DNA of 64,000 nt from Dyella nitratireducens (lineage in GTDB: Bacteria; Pseudomonadota; Gammaproteobacteria; Xanthomonadales; Rhodanobacteraceae): positions 2,080,943-2,144,942 of the forward strand of contig NZ_BMJA01000001.1 in assembly GCF_014642835.1 (NCBI RefSeq), given 5' to 3'. The stretch's first letter is position 1. Each line of letters begins with the position of its first letter. Positions 45,595 through 53,998 of the stretch are shown piece by piece. The notes below the pieces were generated by a model that had not been told where the DNA came from, made no database searches, and worked only from the letters and a program-made list of their open reading frames with translations. Made by a program: the position numbers and the translations under genes.

Positions 45595-46449
45595 TTACTC
45601 CTGGTCCAGGTGTGCCGAGGCTTCGACTGAGGATTCCTCAGGGGTGTCGCCATGCATGGCATGCAATGCCGCCACCGCCGCCTGCGAACCGCGTTCGCGA
45701 CGGATGATTTCGCCGGCCAGGCCGATGTATGCGATGGCGCCGCGCGAGCTGCGATCGTAGAGATGGATGGGCTGGCCGTGGCTGGGCGCTTCGGCGAGGC
45801 GTACGTTGCGCGGAATGATCGAGCGCAGCACCTTGTCGCCGAAATGCTGGGTGAGCTGCGCGGAGACTTCGTTGCCGAGGTTGTTGCGCACGTCGTACAT
45901 GGTGCGCAGCAGGCCTTCGATTTCCAACTGCGGATTCAGGTGCTGACGTACCGCTTTCACCGTGTCGAGCAGGCTGGAAAGACCTTCCAGCGCGAAGTAT
46001 TCGCACTGCACCGGAATCAGCAAGCTGTTCGCTGCGGTGAGCGCATTGACGGTGAGCAGGTGCAACGTCGGCGGGCAGTCGATCAGGATGATGTCGTATT
46101 TGCCGGCGACTTTTGCGAGCTGTTCCTTCAGCCGGTTCTCGCGTGCCAGCGCATCCATCAATTTCAGTTCGGCAGCGGTGAGATCGCCGTTGCCAGGCAG
46201 CAGGTCGTAATGCGCTTCGGTGGTGACGATGGCTGTGTCGATCGGCGCTTCGGCCAGCAGCACTTCGCAGCCGCTGGGCGAGGCTTCGTGCTTGTCCACG
46301 CCGGATGCCATGGTCGCGTTGCCCTGCGGATCGAGATCGATCAGCAGCACTTTGCGCTTCGCCGCAGCGAGCGCTGCAGCGAGATTGACAGCGGTTGTGG
46401 TTTTGCCGACGCCACCTTTCTGGTTGGCGACAGCGATGATACGGGCCAT
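45595..46449 (-). CDS. parA: Chromosome-partitioning ATPase ParA (Soj)
   Basis: The protein has 284 residues. The deviant Walker A box is NQKGGVGKTTTAVNLAAAL, the Walker A' region VLLIDLDPQGNATMASG, and Walker B DIILIDCPPTLHLLTVNAL. It has the short form of chromosomal ParA/Soj without an N-terminal DNA-binding domain, plus an acidic C-terminal tail. It drives origin segregation with ParB. Gene order rsmG-parA-parB, typical near the replication origin, is kept. Confidence 0.97.
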   Translation of the reverse strand: MARIIAVANQKGGVGKTTTAVNLAAALAAAKRKVLLIDLDPQGNATMASGVDKHEASPSGCEVLLAEAPIDTAIVTTEAHYDLLPGNGDLTAAELKLMDALARENRLKEQLAKVAGKYDIILIDCPPTLHLLTVNALTAANSLLIPVQCEYFALEGLSSLLDTVKAVRQHLNPQLEIEGLLRTMYDVRNNLGNEVSAQLTQHFGDKVLRSIIPRNVRLAEAPSHGQPIHLYDRSSRGAIAYIGLAGEIIRRERGSQAAVAALHAMHGDTPEESSVEASAHLDQE

Positions 46450-46524
46450 GTCTTGTCCGGTACCGAGGGCGTATTCGAAAGGACGGCTAGATTAGCAGGA
46501 AGGGGGCGGCAAAGCCTGATGTAT

Positions 46525-47163
46525 TCAGGTGTTTGCGCGCTCCAGCACAACGAGGTGGCGCTCCGCCGTGCCTAGTCCGGGCACCGCCAGCGCATGGATG
46601 GTACGCACGGTAAAGGCGGGCGATACGTCAACAAGCTCATCGTCCGGTGCTTTGCCCTTCATCGCCAGCCAGAGGCCGCCGGGCGCCAGCAGATGGCCGC
46701 CCCAGGCAAGCATGTCCGCCAGGCTGGCGAAGGCGCGTGCCGTGATGCAGTCGAAATGGCCTTCCACATCTTCGACGCGTGATTGCAGCGCACGTACGCC
46801 TTCCAGTTTCAGGGCGCGGATCGCTTCTCGCAGGAAGCGCACCTTCTTGCCATTGGAATCCACCAGCAACACCTGCCGGCCCGGCGTGGCGATCGCCAGC
46901 GGGATGCCTGGCAGGCCGGGGCCGGTGCCGAGGTCGGCCAGTGTTTCGCCCTGGACATAAGGCAAGATCGCCAGCGAATCCAGCAGGTGCCGGGTCACCA
47001 TCTCCACTGGATCGCGGATCGCCGTGAGGTTGTACGTGGCGTTCCAGCGTTCCAGCAGGGCGAGGTAATCGAGCAAGCGCGGTACGGCCTCGGCCGGCAG
47101 CGTGAGACCAAGCGCGGTGATGCCCCGTTCGAGCTGGACTTGCAGGGCGGAGCGGTCAGTCAT
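46525..47163 (-). CDS. rsmG: 16S rRNA (guanine-N7)-methyltransferase RsmG
   Basis: The protein has 212 residues. It has the RsmG signature YLALLERWNATYNLTAIRDPVEMVTRHLLDSLAIL, the SAM-binding motif LADLGTGPGLPGIPLAI and VDSNGKKVRFLREA. It methylates G527 of 16S rRNA. The ATG at 47163 has AGGAA 5 bases upstream. parA follows after 75 bases. mnmG, which often precedes rsmG near the origin, is not next to it here. Confidence 0.96.
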   Translation of the reverse strand: MTDRSALQVQLERGITALGLTLPAEAVPRLLDYLALLERWNATYNLTAIRDPVEMVTRHLLDSLAILPYVQGETLADLGTGPGLPGIPLAIATPGRQVLLVDSNGKKVRFLREAIRALKLEGVRALQSRVEDVEGHFDCITARAFASLADMLAWGGHLLAPGGLWLAMKGKAPDDELVDVSPAFTVRTIHALAVPGLGTAERHLVVLERANT

Positions 47164-47190
47164 CGCTGTTCCTCGGGACGCGTGGAGTGG

Positions 47191-47218
47191 TCGTAGGTTG
47201 GGGTGAAAACCCCAACAT
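47191..47218. repeat. Solitary half of a family A repeat
   Basis: CGTAGGTTGGGGTGAAAACC followed by CCAAC, with no inverted partner. It stands between the tandem rsmG and band-7 genes and differs by one base from the family core. Confidence 0.75.
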
Positions 47219-47258
47219 TGCCATGCCTGCAGCCTTAAAACGGGCTCGCCAGCGCGGA

Positions 47259-47286
47259 CAAAAAAGAAGACCCGCCGCAGCGGGTC
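47259..47286 (-). terminator. Rho-independent terminator of the band-7 gene
   Basis: On the minus strand, GACCCGC and GCGGGTC pair around TGCG and run into TTCTTTTTTG. It lies about 60 bases after the stop of the 47347-47805 gene. Confidence 0.87.
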
Positions 47287-47346
47287 GAGCTTTCAGATTC
47301 CCCTGAGCCGGTGCTTCTTGGGCAGCCTGGCCAGATTCGGTTTTGC

Positions 47347-47805
47347 TTAGGCGGCGGCGTCCAGTTCCACGCGGGTCACCATCACGCCGCGCTCGCGCAG
47401 CTGCTGGTTGAGGCTGGTCTTGAGGCGGCAGGCAACGTCACGGCGTTGCTGCTGGTCGGTTTCGTTCTCGGTCTGCAGTGCCTGCTGTACGCCGCTGCGG
47501 ATGAGCTGGTCGGCGCTTTCGATCACCGCGTCGGCACGTTCCGGTTCCAGCACCTGCCAGTAGACGGTGCCTTGCACAGGCGTGGCTTCGGCAAACGACG
47601 CATCGAAACGCATCACGCGGCCACTGAGATCAATGCGATGGCCGACCCGGTCGACCAGCGGCAGCACCACGTGAGTGCCCGGCTGCAGCAGACGCACCGG
47701 CTTGCCGTTGCGGTAGAGGCTGTAGACCTGTCCCGCCGGCACACGCTTCACCGCTACGGCGGCTAGTGCGAAAACCACGATGATGGTGAAGGTGAGGACG
47801 GTCAT
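47347..47805 (-). CDS. Short SPFH/band-7-like membrane-anchored protein
   Basis: The protein has 152 residues. One N-terminal TM helix (LTFTIIVVFALAAVAVK) is followed by VPAGQVYSLYRNGKPVRLLQPGTHVVLPLVDRV, the start of a band-7/SPFH domain, and VQGTVYWQVLEP. The chain then ends after a helix (QLRERGVMVTRVELDAAA), where full slipins or stomatins continue for another 100 residues. It may act as a small membrane scaffold; no function is known. It has its own terminator. Confidence 0.75.
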   Translation of the reverse strand: MTVLTFTIIVVFALAAVAVKRVPAGQVYSLYRNGKPVRLLQPGTHVVLPLVDRVGHRIDLSGRVMRFDASFAEATPVQGTVYWQVLEPERADAVIESADQLIRSGVQQALQTENETDQQQRRDVACRLKTSLNQQLRERGVMVTRVELDAAA

Positions 47806-48030
47806 GACCTGTTAAAACAATCAGTTAACTGCGATTTCTAAAAACTTTACGGAGCAACATTCTACAGGCGCATGTCGAACGTTGGATTAATTCTAATTTA
47901 ACGCCTGAAATTTTGTCTCCGCAACCCTTTTTATGAGCAAATCTTTAACGCTTGCTCATGGTGAACTTGATGCATCGTCCATGCCGTAAGCCGACCTGCA
48001 TCGACTCACCGATTAGGGCTGTGACCCAAC

Positions 48031-48070
48031 GCACATCGCCCCGCCGATATGTCTATCGGCGGGGCGATGG
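48031..48070. terminator. Strong hairpin downstream of the pirin gene
   Basis: A 16-bp perfect stem (CATCGCCCCGCCGATA and its complement) with a short loop lies about 25 bases past the pirin stop. There is no T-run. The gap to the band-7 gene (47806-48093) otherwise shows only AT-rich sequence that may hold its promoter. Confidence 0.65.
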
Positions 48071-48093
48071 GGTGGCTGAAGTGCTTGTAGTGC

Positions 48094-48927
48094 TTAGAAC
48101 TTGCCGGCGCGGAAATCGGCGATGGCCTGGTGGATCTGCTCCGGTGTGTTCATCACGAACGGACCGTAGCGCGCGACCGGCTCCTGCAGCGGCTGGCCGG
48201 CCACCAACAGCACGCGGGCCGGGGTGTCGCGGCCGGCAATGCGCACGCTATCGCCCTTGGAGAGCACTGCCAGTTCGCTGCGCGCGAGCTTCTCGCCGGC
48301 TACCTGGGCATCGTTGCCGTCGAAGACATAGGCGAAAGCATGGTGGCCTTCCGGCAGCGGGATCTCGATGCCGGCACCGGCTTCGACGGCGATATCCAGG
48401 TACACAGGCGCGGTGACAATTCCGGACACTGGACCGGTAGCGTCACCAAAATGGCCAGCAATGACCTTGAGCGTCACTCCATCGACCGGGTGCACAACAG
48501 GAATGTGTTCTGGATCAATATCCTGGTAGCGCGGCTCGGTCATTTTTTCCTTGGCTGGAAGATTCACCCACAGCTGGAAGCCCCACATCAGGCCGTTTTC
48601 CTGTTGCGGCATTTCCGAATGCAGGATGCCGCGCCCGGCAGTCATCCATTGCACGCTGCCGGGCTTCAGATCCCCCCGGTTGCCGTGGTTGTCGCCGTGC
48701 TGCATGTGGCCGGCCAGCATGTAAGTCACTGTCTCGAAACCGCGATGCGGGTGTTCCGGAAAGCCGGCGATGTAGTCATTCGCCTGATCGGAGCGGAATT
48801 CGTCCAGCAGCAAAAACGGGTCGAGCATGTCGAGACCCGGCTGGCCGATGATGCGTTTGAGTTTCACGCCCGCACCGTCGGAGGTGTCGGTACCGCGGAT
48901 GCGGCGGAGAATGCTGCGTTCGGTCAT
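48094..48927 (-). CDS. Pirin family protein
   Basis: The protein has 277 residues. The first cupin has LDMLDPFLLLDEFRS, GFPEHPHRGFETVTYMLAG (metal-ligand His pair) and MTAGRGILHSEMPQ (third His and Glu). The second cupin is typical of pirins (VYLDIAVEAGAGIEIPLPEGHHAFAYVFDG). Bacterial pirins include quercetin dioxygenases and stress-induced proteins; the role here is unknown. The ATG at 48927 has AGGAG upstream. Confidence 0.94.
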   Translation of the reverse strand: MTERSILRRIRGTDTSDGAGVKLKRIIGQPGLDMLDPFLLLDEFRSDQANDYIAGFPEHPHRGFETVTYMLAGHMQHGDNHGNRGDLKPGSVQWMTAGRGILHSEMPQQENGLMWGFQLWVNLPAKEKMTEPRYQDIDPEHIPVVHPVDGVTLKVIAGHFGDATGPVSGIVTAPVYLDIAVEAGAGIEIPLPEGHHAFAYVFDGNDAQVAGEKLARSELAVLSKGDSVRIAGRDTPARVLLVAGQPLQEPVARYGPFVMNTPEQIHQAIADFRAGKF

Positions 48928-49101
48928 GGTGTGCTCCTATCAAAAGGATCTGGCGCACATGATGGTTGTGCCGGGGCGTGAGCCCAAGAGCGCTAGGGAG
49001 AACGGACTGTTTCAGGAAGTGCACGCGCTCTTATGCGCTTTCCCGAAAGCCCTGCTCCTTCACTCCAACCCTCTCCAGAGGGGAGAGGGAAGGAAAAAGA
49101 C

Positions 49102-49791
49102 TCAATGCACCCAATGCCCACTGCGTTGCCGCGGCGGTACTTGGTGTTCGGTCTTGACCTCGTTCGCACGATGCAGCGCATCCAACTCGGCTTCGGTGGC
49201 GGGATGCTCGTCCCAATAATGATTGACGGCGGCCAGCACCGCAGGGAGCTGCGCGAGGCAGTCGTCGTACTCCTCATCGGTGAGTTTTTCGAACTCGGCT
49301 TCGGCGCTCAGGATGCCTTCGTCCACGGCCAGGGCCATCACCGGGCCGAGTATTTCCATCAACGGCGGATCATCCGCCAGACGCTTTTCCCACAGCGATG
49401 CGCGCAGATCGATGCCGCGGCTGAAGCCTTCGCACCAACCGGCGGCCGACAGTGCAGGGCCGGCTTCGGTATCCACTTCGCCGAGAATCGGCTCGTAGGC
49501 ATCCACGTCCAGTTCGGCGCTGATCGAGTCATTGAGTTTGGCCAGCAGCGCCAGCACGCGATTGCCTTCGTCTTCGTCAGCAAACGGTTCGTGCAGCACT
49601 TCAGGCAGCCATTCTTCGGGCAGCACCTGCGTGGGCCCGACGACAAGGGCGCTCAGCAAGCCATGCACGCCGTCGAGCAGCAGATGGCCTTCGCCTTCCT
49701 GAGCGTGCGAACGCAGGTAGGCGTCGAGTTCGTCCAGTTCGCTATCGTCCAGCGAACTGGGCCAGTTGGTCTTGGTATCGCTCATCGTCAT
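49102..49791 (-). CDS. UPF0149 (YecA/YgfB-like) family protein
   Basis: The protein has 229 residues and is very acidic. It begins SSLDDSELDELDAYLRSHA and has LLLDGVHGLLSALVVGPTQVLPEEWLPEVL and GWCEGFSRGIDL, all features of UPF0149. No biochemical role is established. The first ATG overlaps the exonuclease III stop (ATGA), which indicates translational coupling; ATG 49785 is an alternative start. No zinc-binding SEC-C tail is visible. Confidence 0.9.
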   Translation of the reverse strand: MTMSDTKTNWPSSLDDSELDELDAYLRSHAQEGEGHLLLDGVHGLLSALVVGPTQVLPEEWLPEVLHEPFADEDEGNRVLALLAKLNDSISAELDVDAYEPILGEVDTEAGPALSAAGWCEGFSRGIDLRASLWEKRLADDPPLMEILGPVMALAVDEGILSAEAEFEKLTDEEYDDCLAQLPAVLAAVNHYWDEHPATEAELDALHRANEVKTEHQVPPRQRSGHWVH

Positions 49792-50570
49792 TCAATATCC
49801 AGTTCTACCGTGACTGGAGTGTGGTCGGAAGGCCGCTCCCAACGCCGCGGCTCGCGGTCGATAGTGGCAGCCCTGGCCGAGGATTTCAGGGCATCGCCAA
49901 GCAGGATCAAGTCGATGCGCACGCCCATGTTGCGCCGGAACGCGCCCTGCCGGTAGTCCCACCAGCTGAAATGGCTGCCCGCTTGTTCAAACAGCCGGAA
50001 GCTGTCATGCAAGCCCATGTCTGTGATGGCTTTTAGGGCAGCGCGCTCGGGCGGAGAGCAGAGCACTTCCTCGCCCCATGCGATGGGGTCGTACACGTCA
50101 CGATCGTCGGGCGCGATGTTGAAATCACCAAGCACGACCAGCTTGGGGTAGCGCTTGATTTCGTTTGCCAGGAAATCGCGCACGCGCTCCAGCCAGTGCA
50201 GTTTGTAGGTGTATTTTTCATCGCCCACCGCTTTGCCGTTGACGACGTAGAGATCGACCACGCGCACGCCGCCGATGGTGGCGGCGAGAATGCGCCGCTG
50301 CGGATCGTCCAGACCCGGAATATCGGTGAGCACGTTCTCGAAGTGGAAACCCTTGTCGTTGCGGGCCAGGATCGCTACGCCGTTGTAGGTTTTCTGCCCG
50401 GAGTAGATCGCCTGATAGCCGGCAGCGGCCAGCTCGTCGACGGGAAACTTGGCGTCTTCCAGCTTGGTTTCCTGCAGCGCCACCACGTCCGGATGCGCAT
50501 CGGACAACCACTGGGTGAGGTGCGGAATGCGCACCTTCAGCGAATTCACGTTCCATGAGGCGATTTTCAT
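49788..50570 (-). CDS. xthA: Exodeoxyribonuclease III
   Basis: The protein has 260 residues. Endonuclease/exonuclease/phosphatase motifs are in order: KIASWNVNSLKVRIPHL, VVALQETKLEDAKFP (catalytic Glu), VDLYVVNGKAV, LVVLGDFNIAPDDRDVYD and the final SDHTPVTVEL with the catalytic Asp-His. It acts in base-excision repair as an AP endonuclease and 3'-5' exonuclease. It overlaps the UPF0149 gene and is divergent from an S9 peptidase gene. Confidence 0.96.
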   Translation of the reverse strand: MKIASWNVNSLKVRIPHLTQWLSDAHPDVVALQETKLEDAKFPVDELAAAGYQAIYSGQKTYNGVAILARNDKGFHFENVLTDIPGLDDPQRRILAATIGGVRVVDLYVVNGKAVGDEKYTYKLHWLERVRDFLANEIKRYPKLVVLGDFNIAPDDRDVYDPIAWGEEVLCSPPERAALKAITDMGLHDSFRLFEQAGSHFSWWDYRQGAFRRNMGVRIDLILLGDALKSSARAATIDREPRRWERPSDHTPVTVELDIE

Positions 50571-50701
50571 GGGGCCGGATTGTACGGGATGACGATGACG
50601 TAAACGGCCTGCCTCGGCCAGGCAGTGCCTTCATGCACATGGGGAAGACGGGGCCCAGCTGCTAGCGTTGGGGTTTTCGTGTGCCTGGGGAACGTACCGT
50701 G

Positions 50702-52753
50702 ATGCTGAAACCGTCCCGTCTGCTGCTGCCGTTGCTGGCGGCATTTCTTGCGCCGGTCGCGCTGGCCGACACGCGCGGCGCCACCGATCCGCGTATCGAA
50801 GCCCTGCTCACCGAGCTGGGCAAGGTGCGTCATATCAACGAGGTGGCGCTGTCACCGGACGGGCAACATCTGGCCTGGGTGGTGGATACCCAGGACAAGC
50901 CCAGCATCATGCTGGCCGATACGGACGGCAAGCATGCGCACAGCATCGGCCTGGCCAGCAAGCCCGGCGTATGCAGCGAGAGCAGCCTGGCCTGGGCACC
51001 GGATTCGCGCCACCTGGCCTTTCTGTCCAACTGCGCCAGCACTCGTACGGGCATGGGCGGCAACAAGCAGCCGGATCTCTACGTGCTCGATGTGTCATCG
51101 CAGGCAAAGCCGGAGCGCCTGGCTGCACTGGATGGCTATGCGAACGCGCTGAGCTGGTCGCCGGATGGCAAGACGCTGGCTTTCCTTTACGTGGAAGGCG
51201 CCACGCGGCGCGCCAGCGCGCTCGCGGCAGCGAAGCCAGCGATCGGCGAAATCGGTGTGGAAGGCATCGAAGTGCAGCGTATTGCCACGGTACCGGCGCA
51301 GGGCGGATCACTGCAGCAAATTACCCCGGCAACCAGCCATGTCTACGAGTTTGCCTGGGCGCCGGATAGTGCACGCGTGGCATACGTAGCCGCGCCACCA
51401 CCGGGTGACAACAACTGGTGGATTGCACAGCTTTACGTGCAGGCCGCGCAGCCGAACGCCTCGCGCACCGCATTGGTCGATCCGAACACGATGAGCGGGT
51501 CGCTGCATGGTTTGCAGATCGCATTGCCACGCTGGTCGCCAGATGGTTCGCGTATCGCGTTTATTGGCGGCTTGATGAGCGACCAAGGTTTTACGGGGGG
51601 CGATCTTTACGGCGTTTCAGCATCGGGCGGCGCACCGGTCGATCTCACGCCTGGCATCCATGTCACCCCTTCGTGGTTCACATGGAGCTCGCCGCAGTCG
51701 TTGCTGGTTGACCAGATCAGCAACGGTCAAGCGCAATTGGCTGAATATTCGATCGGTCCCAAACAGGCGAAACAGCAGCGCGTGCTATTCACGGCGGCGG
51801 GCTATGTGGGCGATGGCACGGCCATATTGGGACTGTCTTTCTCCGCCGATCATCGCCAAGTTGCCTTCATGCAAACCTCCTTCGAGGCAGCGCCGGAAGT
51901 GTACGCAGGCACGGTCGGCAACGGGATGCCTGCCGCCGTAACGGCGATCAACGCGAGTTTCAAGCCGAGCTGGGGCAAGGTCGAGTCCGTGGAGTGGGAC
52001 AACGAAGGTTTCCATGTGCAGGGCTGGTTGCTGTATCCGGCGCATTATGACCCCAGCAAGCGCTACCCGATGATCGTCAACATTCATGGCGGTCCATCCG
52101 GCGCGGAGATGCAGCTTTGGCCTTCCGTGGGTTATGGCGCCATACCGTTCTCCACCCTGGGCTATTTCGTATTCATGCCGAACCCGCGCGGCAGTTACGG
52201 CCAGGGCGAAGCGTTCGTGCAGGCCAATCGCAAGGACTTCGGCTATGGCGACTTGCGCGACACGCTGGCCGGCATCGATGCGGTGGAGAAAAAAGTTCCG
52301 GTCGACGACCATCGCCTGGGGCTGACCGGTTGGAGCTATGGCGGTTTCATGAGCATGTTCGTGCCCACGCAGACGCAGCGTTTCCGTGCCGTCGTGGCGG
52401 GAGCGGGCATTGCCAATTGGCAGAGCTATTACGGGCAGAACTCGATCGACAAGTGGATGATTCCGTTCTTCGGTGCATCGGTGTATGACGATCCGGCGGT
52501 ATATGCGAAAAGCTCGGCGATCAACTTCATCAAGAAGGTGAAGACGCCAACGCTGATCGTGGTGGGTGAGCGTGATGCGGAATGCCCGGCGCCGCAGTCG
52601 TTCGAATACTGGCATGCCTTGCGCACGCTTGGCGTACCGACCTCGCTAGTGGTGTATCCGGGCGAAGGACATCATTTCAACAACCCGGCGAACCAACGAG
52701 ATGTACTACAGCGCGCGTTGAATTGGTTTGAGAAATACCTGCCGCCACAGTGA
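50702..52753 (+). CDS. S9 family peptidase (acylaminoacyl-peptidase-like), exported
   Basis: The protein has 683 residues. The signal peptide MLKPSRLLLPLLAAFLAPVALA is followed by a TolB-like propeller (VALSPDGQHLAWVVD; LSWSPDGKTLAFLY) and an alpha/beta hydrolase. The catalytic residues are Ser545 in LTGWSYGGFMS, Asp625 in VVGERDAECP and His in GEGHHFNNP. It is the third S9 enzyme in the window and belongs to the S9C-like branch. It likely trims imported peptides in the periplasm. The start has GGGGAA 9 bases upstream. Confidence 0.93.
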   Translation: MLKPSRLLLPLLAAFLAPVALADTRGATDPRIEALLTELGKVRHINEVALSPDGQHLAWVVDTQDKPSIMLADTDGKHAHSIGLASKPGVCSESSLAWAPDSRHLAFLSNCASTRTGMGGNKQPDLYVLDVSSQAKPERLAALDGYANALSWSPDGKTLAFLYVEGATRRASALAAAKPAIGEIGVEGIEVQRIATVPAQGGSLQQITPATSHVYEFAWAPDSARVAYVAAPPPGDNNWWIAQLYVQAAQPNASRTALVDPNTMSGSLHGLQIALPRWSPDGSRIAFIGGLMSDQGFTGGDLYGVSASGGAPVDLTPGIHVTPSWFTWSSPQSLLVDQISNGQAQLAEYSIGPKQAKQQRVLFTAAGYVGDGTAILGLSFSADHRQVAFMQTSFEAAPEVYAGTVGNGMPAAVTAINASFKPSWGKVESVEWDNEGFHVQGWLLYPAHYDPSKRYPMIVNIHGGPSGAEMQLWPSVGYGAIPFSTLGYFVFMPNPRGSYGQGEAFVQANRKDFGYGDLRDTLAGIDAVEKKVPVDDHRLGLTGWSYGGFMSMFVPTQTQRFRAVVAGAGIANWQSYYGQNSIDKWMIPFFGASVYDDPAVYAKSSAINFIKKVKTPTLIVVGERDAECPAPQSFEYWHALRTLGVPTSLVVYPGEGHHFNNPANQRDVLQRALNWFEKYLPPQ

Positions 52754-52767
52754 CCATGCCTACATGG

Positions 52768-52849
52768 CTGTCATTCCCGCGAAAGCGAGAATCCACTTTC
52801 AAGGATGCATCGGAGCAAGATGGATTCCCGCTTTCGCGGGAATGACGGC
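52768..52849. repeat. Family C-like paired palindromic repeat (variant)
   Basis: GTCATTCCCGCGAAAGCGAG and the inverted GGATTCCCGCTTTCGCGGG with ATGAC enclose about 30 bases. The core differs from the copies at 3.6 and 28.5 kb (CCCGC instead of CCGGC). It lies between convergent genes. Confidence 0.85.
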
Positions 52850-52874
52850 CCCCGGTTAGAGCGGGCTGTAGGCG

Positions 52875-53957
52875 TTAAAACAGTTCGCCTTGTGGAGACG
52901 GTTTGCGTGGCGCCACAAACCGCGATGTATCCAACTGCAACTCACGCGCACGACCAAAATGGTGACGTCTACACGCCACGTCAAAACGGCGCCGTAGTAG
53001 CTCCGCAAATACACCCTGGCCACGCATGCGCGTGGCGAAATTACTGTCGTAATCCTTGCCGCCATTGAGCTGTTGCACCAAGCTCATGACATGCTCCGCG
53101 CGCTGCGGTGCATGCACACCGAGCCACTCGCGAAACAGGGTTTTCAGTTCGTAAGGCAGTCGCAACACGGTGTAGCCGGCACAGCTTGCGCCAGCCGTGG
53201 CAGCGTGCTCGAGCACAGCTTCCATGTCGCGGTCGTTCAAGGCCGGAATGATCGGCGCCACCAGCACGCCAACCGGTACACCCGCGTCGGCGAGTGTGCG
53301 AACTGCTTTCAAACGACGATGCGGTGCGCTTGCTCGCGGCTCCAGCTTGGCAGCCAGATGGTTGTCCAGTGAATTCACTGAAATGAAAACTTGCACCAGC
53401 CGTTCACGCGCCATGGGTACCAGGATGTCGAGGTCACGCTCGACCATGGCGTTCTTGGTGACGATGGTGCATGGGTGATGGCATTCGGCCAGCACTTCCA
53501 GCGCGGCGCGCGTGATGCGCCACTTCTTTTCGATCGGTTGGTAAGGATCGGTGTTGCTGCCGATATTGATCGGACCTGGCACATAACCTGGCTTGGATAG
53601 TTCCGAGCGCAGCACGTCTGCAAGATTGCTCTTGGCACGCAGCTTGGTTTCGAAATCGAGACCCGGTGACAAGTTGAGATAACTGTGGCTGGGTCGTGCA
53701 AAACAGTATATGCACCCATGCTCGCAACCGCGGTAAGGATTCATGGCCACATTGAAGGCAAGGTCCGGAGAATCGTTGCGCGTGATCACGCTGCGCGCAC
53801 GTTCCTCGATGACTTCGGTACGCGGGCGCGGCTGCTCTTCATCCAGCAAGGCGTGCTGCCAACCGTCATCTTCGGCGTGGTGCCGGATGCTTTCGAAGCG
53901 TCCTTCCGGATTGGAAGCGGCGCCGCGGCCTTTGAATGCGTGGGGAAGATCTGCCAT
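52875..53957 (-). CDS. PA0069-family radical SAM protein (SPL-like)
   Basis: The protein has 360 residues. It begins ADLPHAFKGRGAASNPEGRFE, the typical opening of the PA0069 group. The radical SAM Cys-x-x-x-Cys-x-x-Cys motif is in YRGCEHGCIYCFARPSH. It continues with INIGSNTDPYQPIEKK, TIVTKNAMVERDLD and PIIPALNDRDMEAVL. It uses a 4Fe-4S cluster and SAM, but the substrate is unknown. The ATG at 53957 has GGGAG upstream; the frame is open to 54146 over the neighbouring gene. It follows the membrane patatin gene by 41 bases on the same strand. Confidence 0.93.
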   Translation of the reverse strand: MADLPHAFKGRGAASNPEGRFESIRHHAEDDGWQHALLDEEQPRPRTEVIEERARSVITRNDSPDLAFNVAMNPYRGCEHGCIYCFARPSHSYLNLSPGLDFETKLRAKSNLADVLRSELSKPGYVPGPINIGSNTDPYQPIEKKWRITRAALEVLAECHHPCTIVTKNAMVERDLDILVPMARERLVQVFISVNSLDNHLAAKLEPRASAPHRRLKAVRTLADAGVPVGVLVAPIIPALNDRDMEAVLEHAATAGASCAGYTVLRLPYELKTLFREWLGVHAPQRAEHVMSLVQQLNGGKDYDSNFATRMRGQGVFAELLRRRFDVACRRHHFGRARELQLDTSRFVAPRKPSPQGELF

Positions 53958-53998
53958 CGCAGCATCATGCTCCCTGGCTATCTCAGCCAGTGCGACAT

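Noticed and set aside
44716-46449. A parS site (TGTTTCACGTGAAACA type) near parAB
   Set aside because: No sequence close to the palindrome was found by eye in the intergenic gaps; a pattern search of the whole genome would be decisive.
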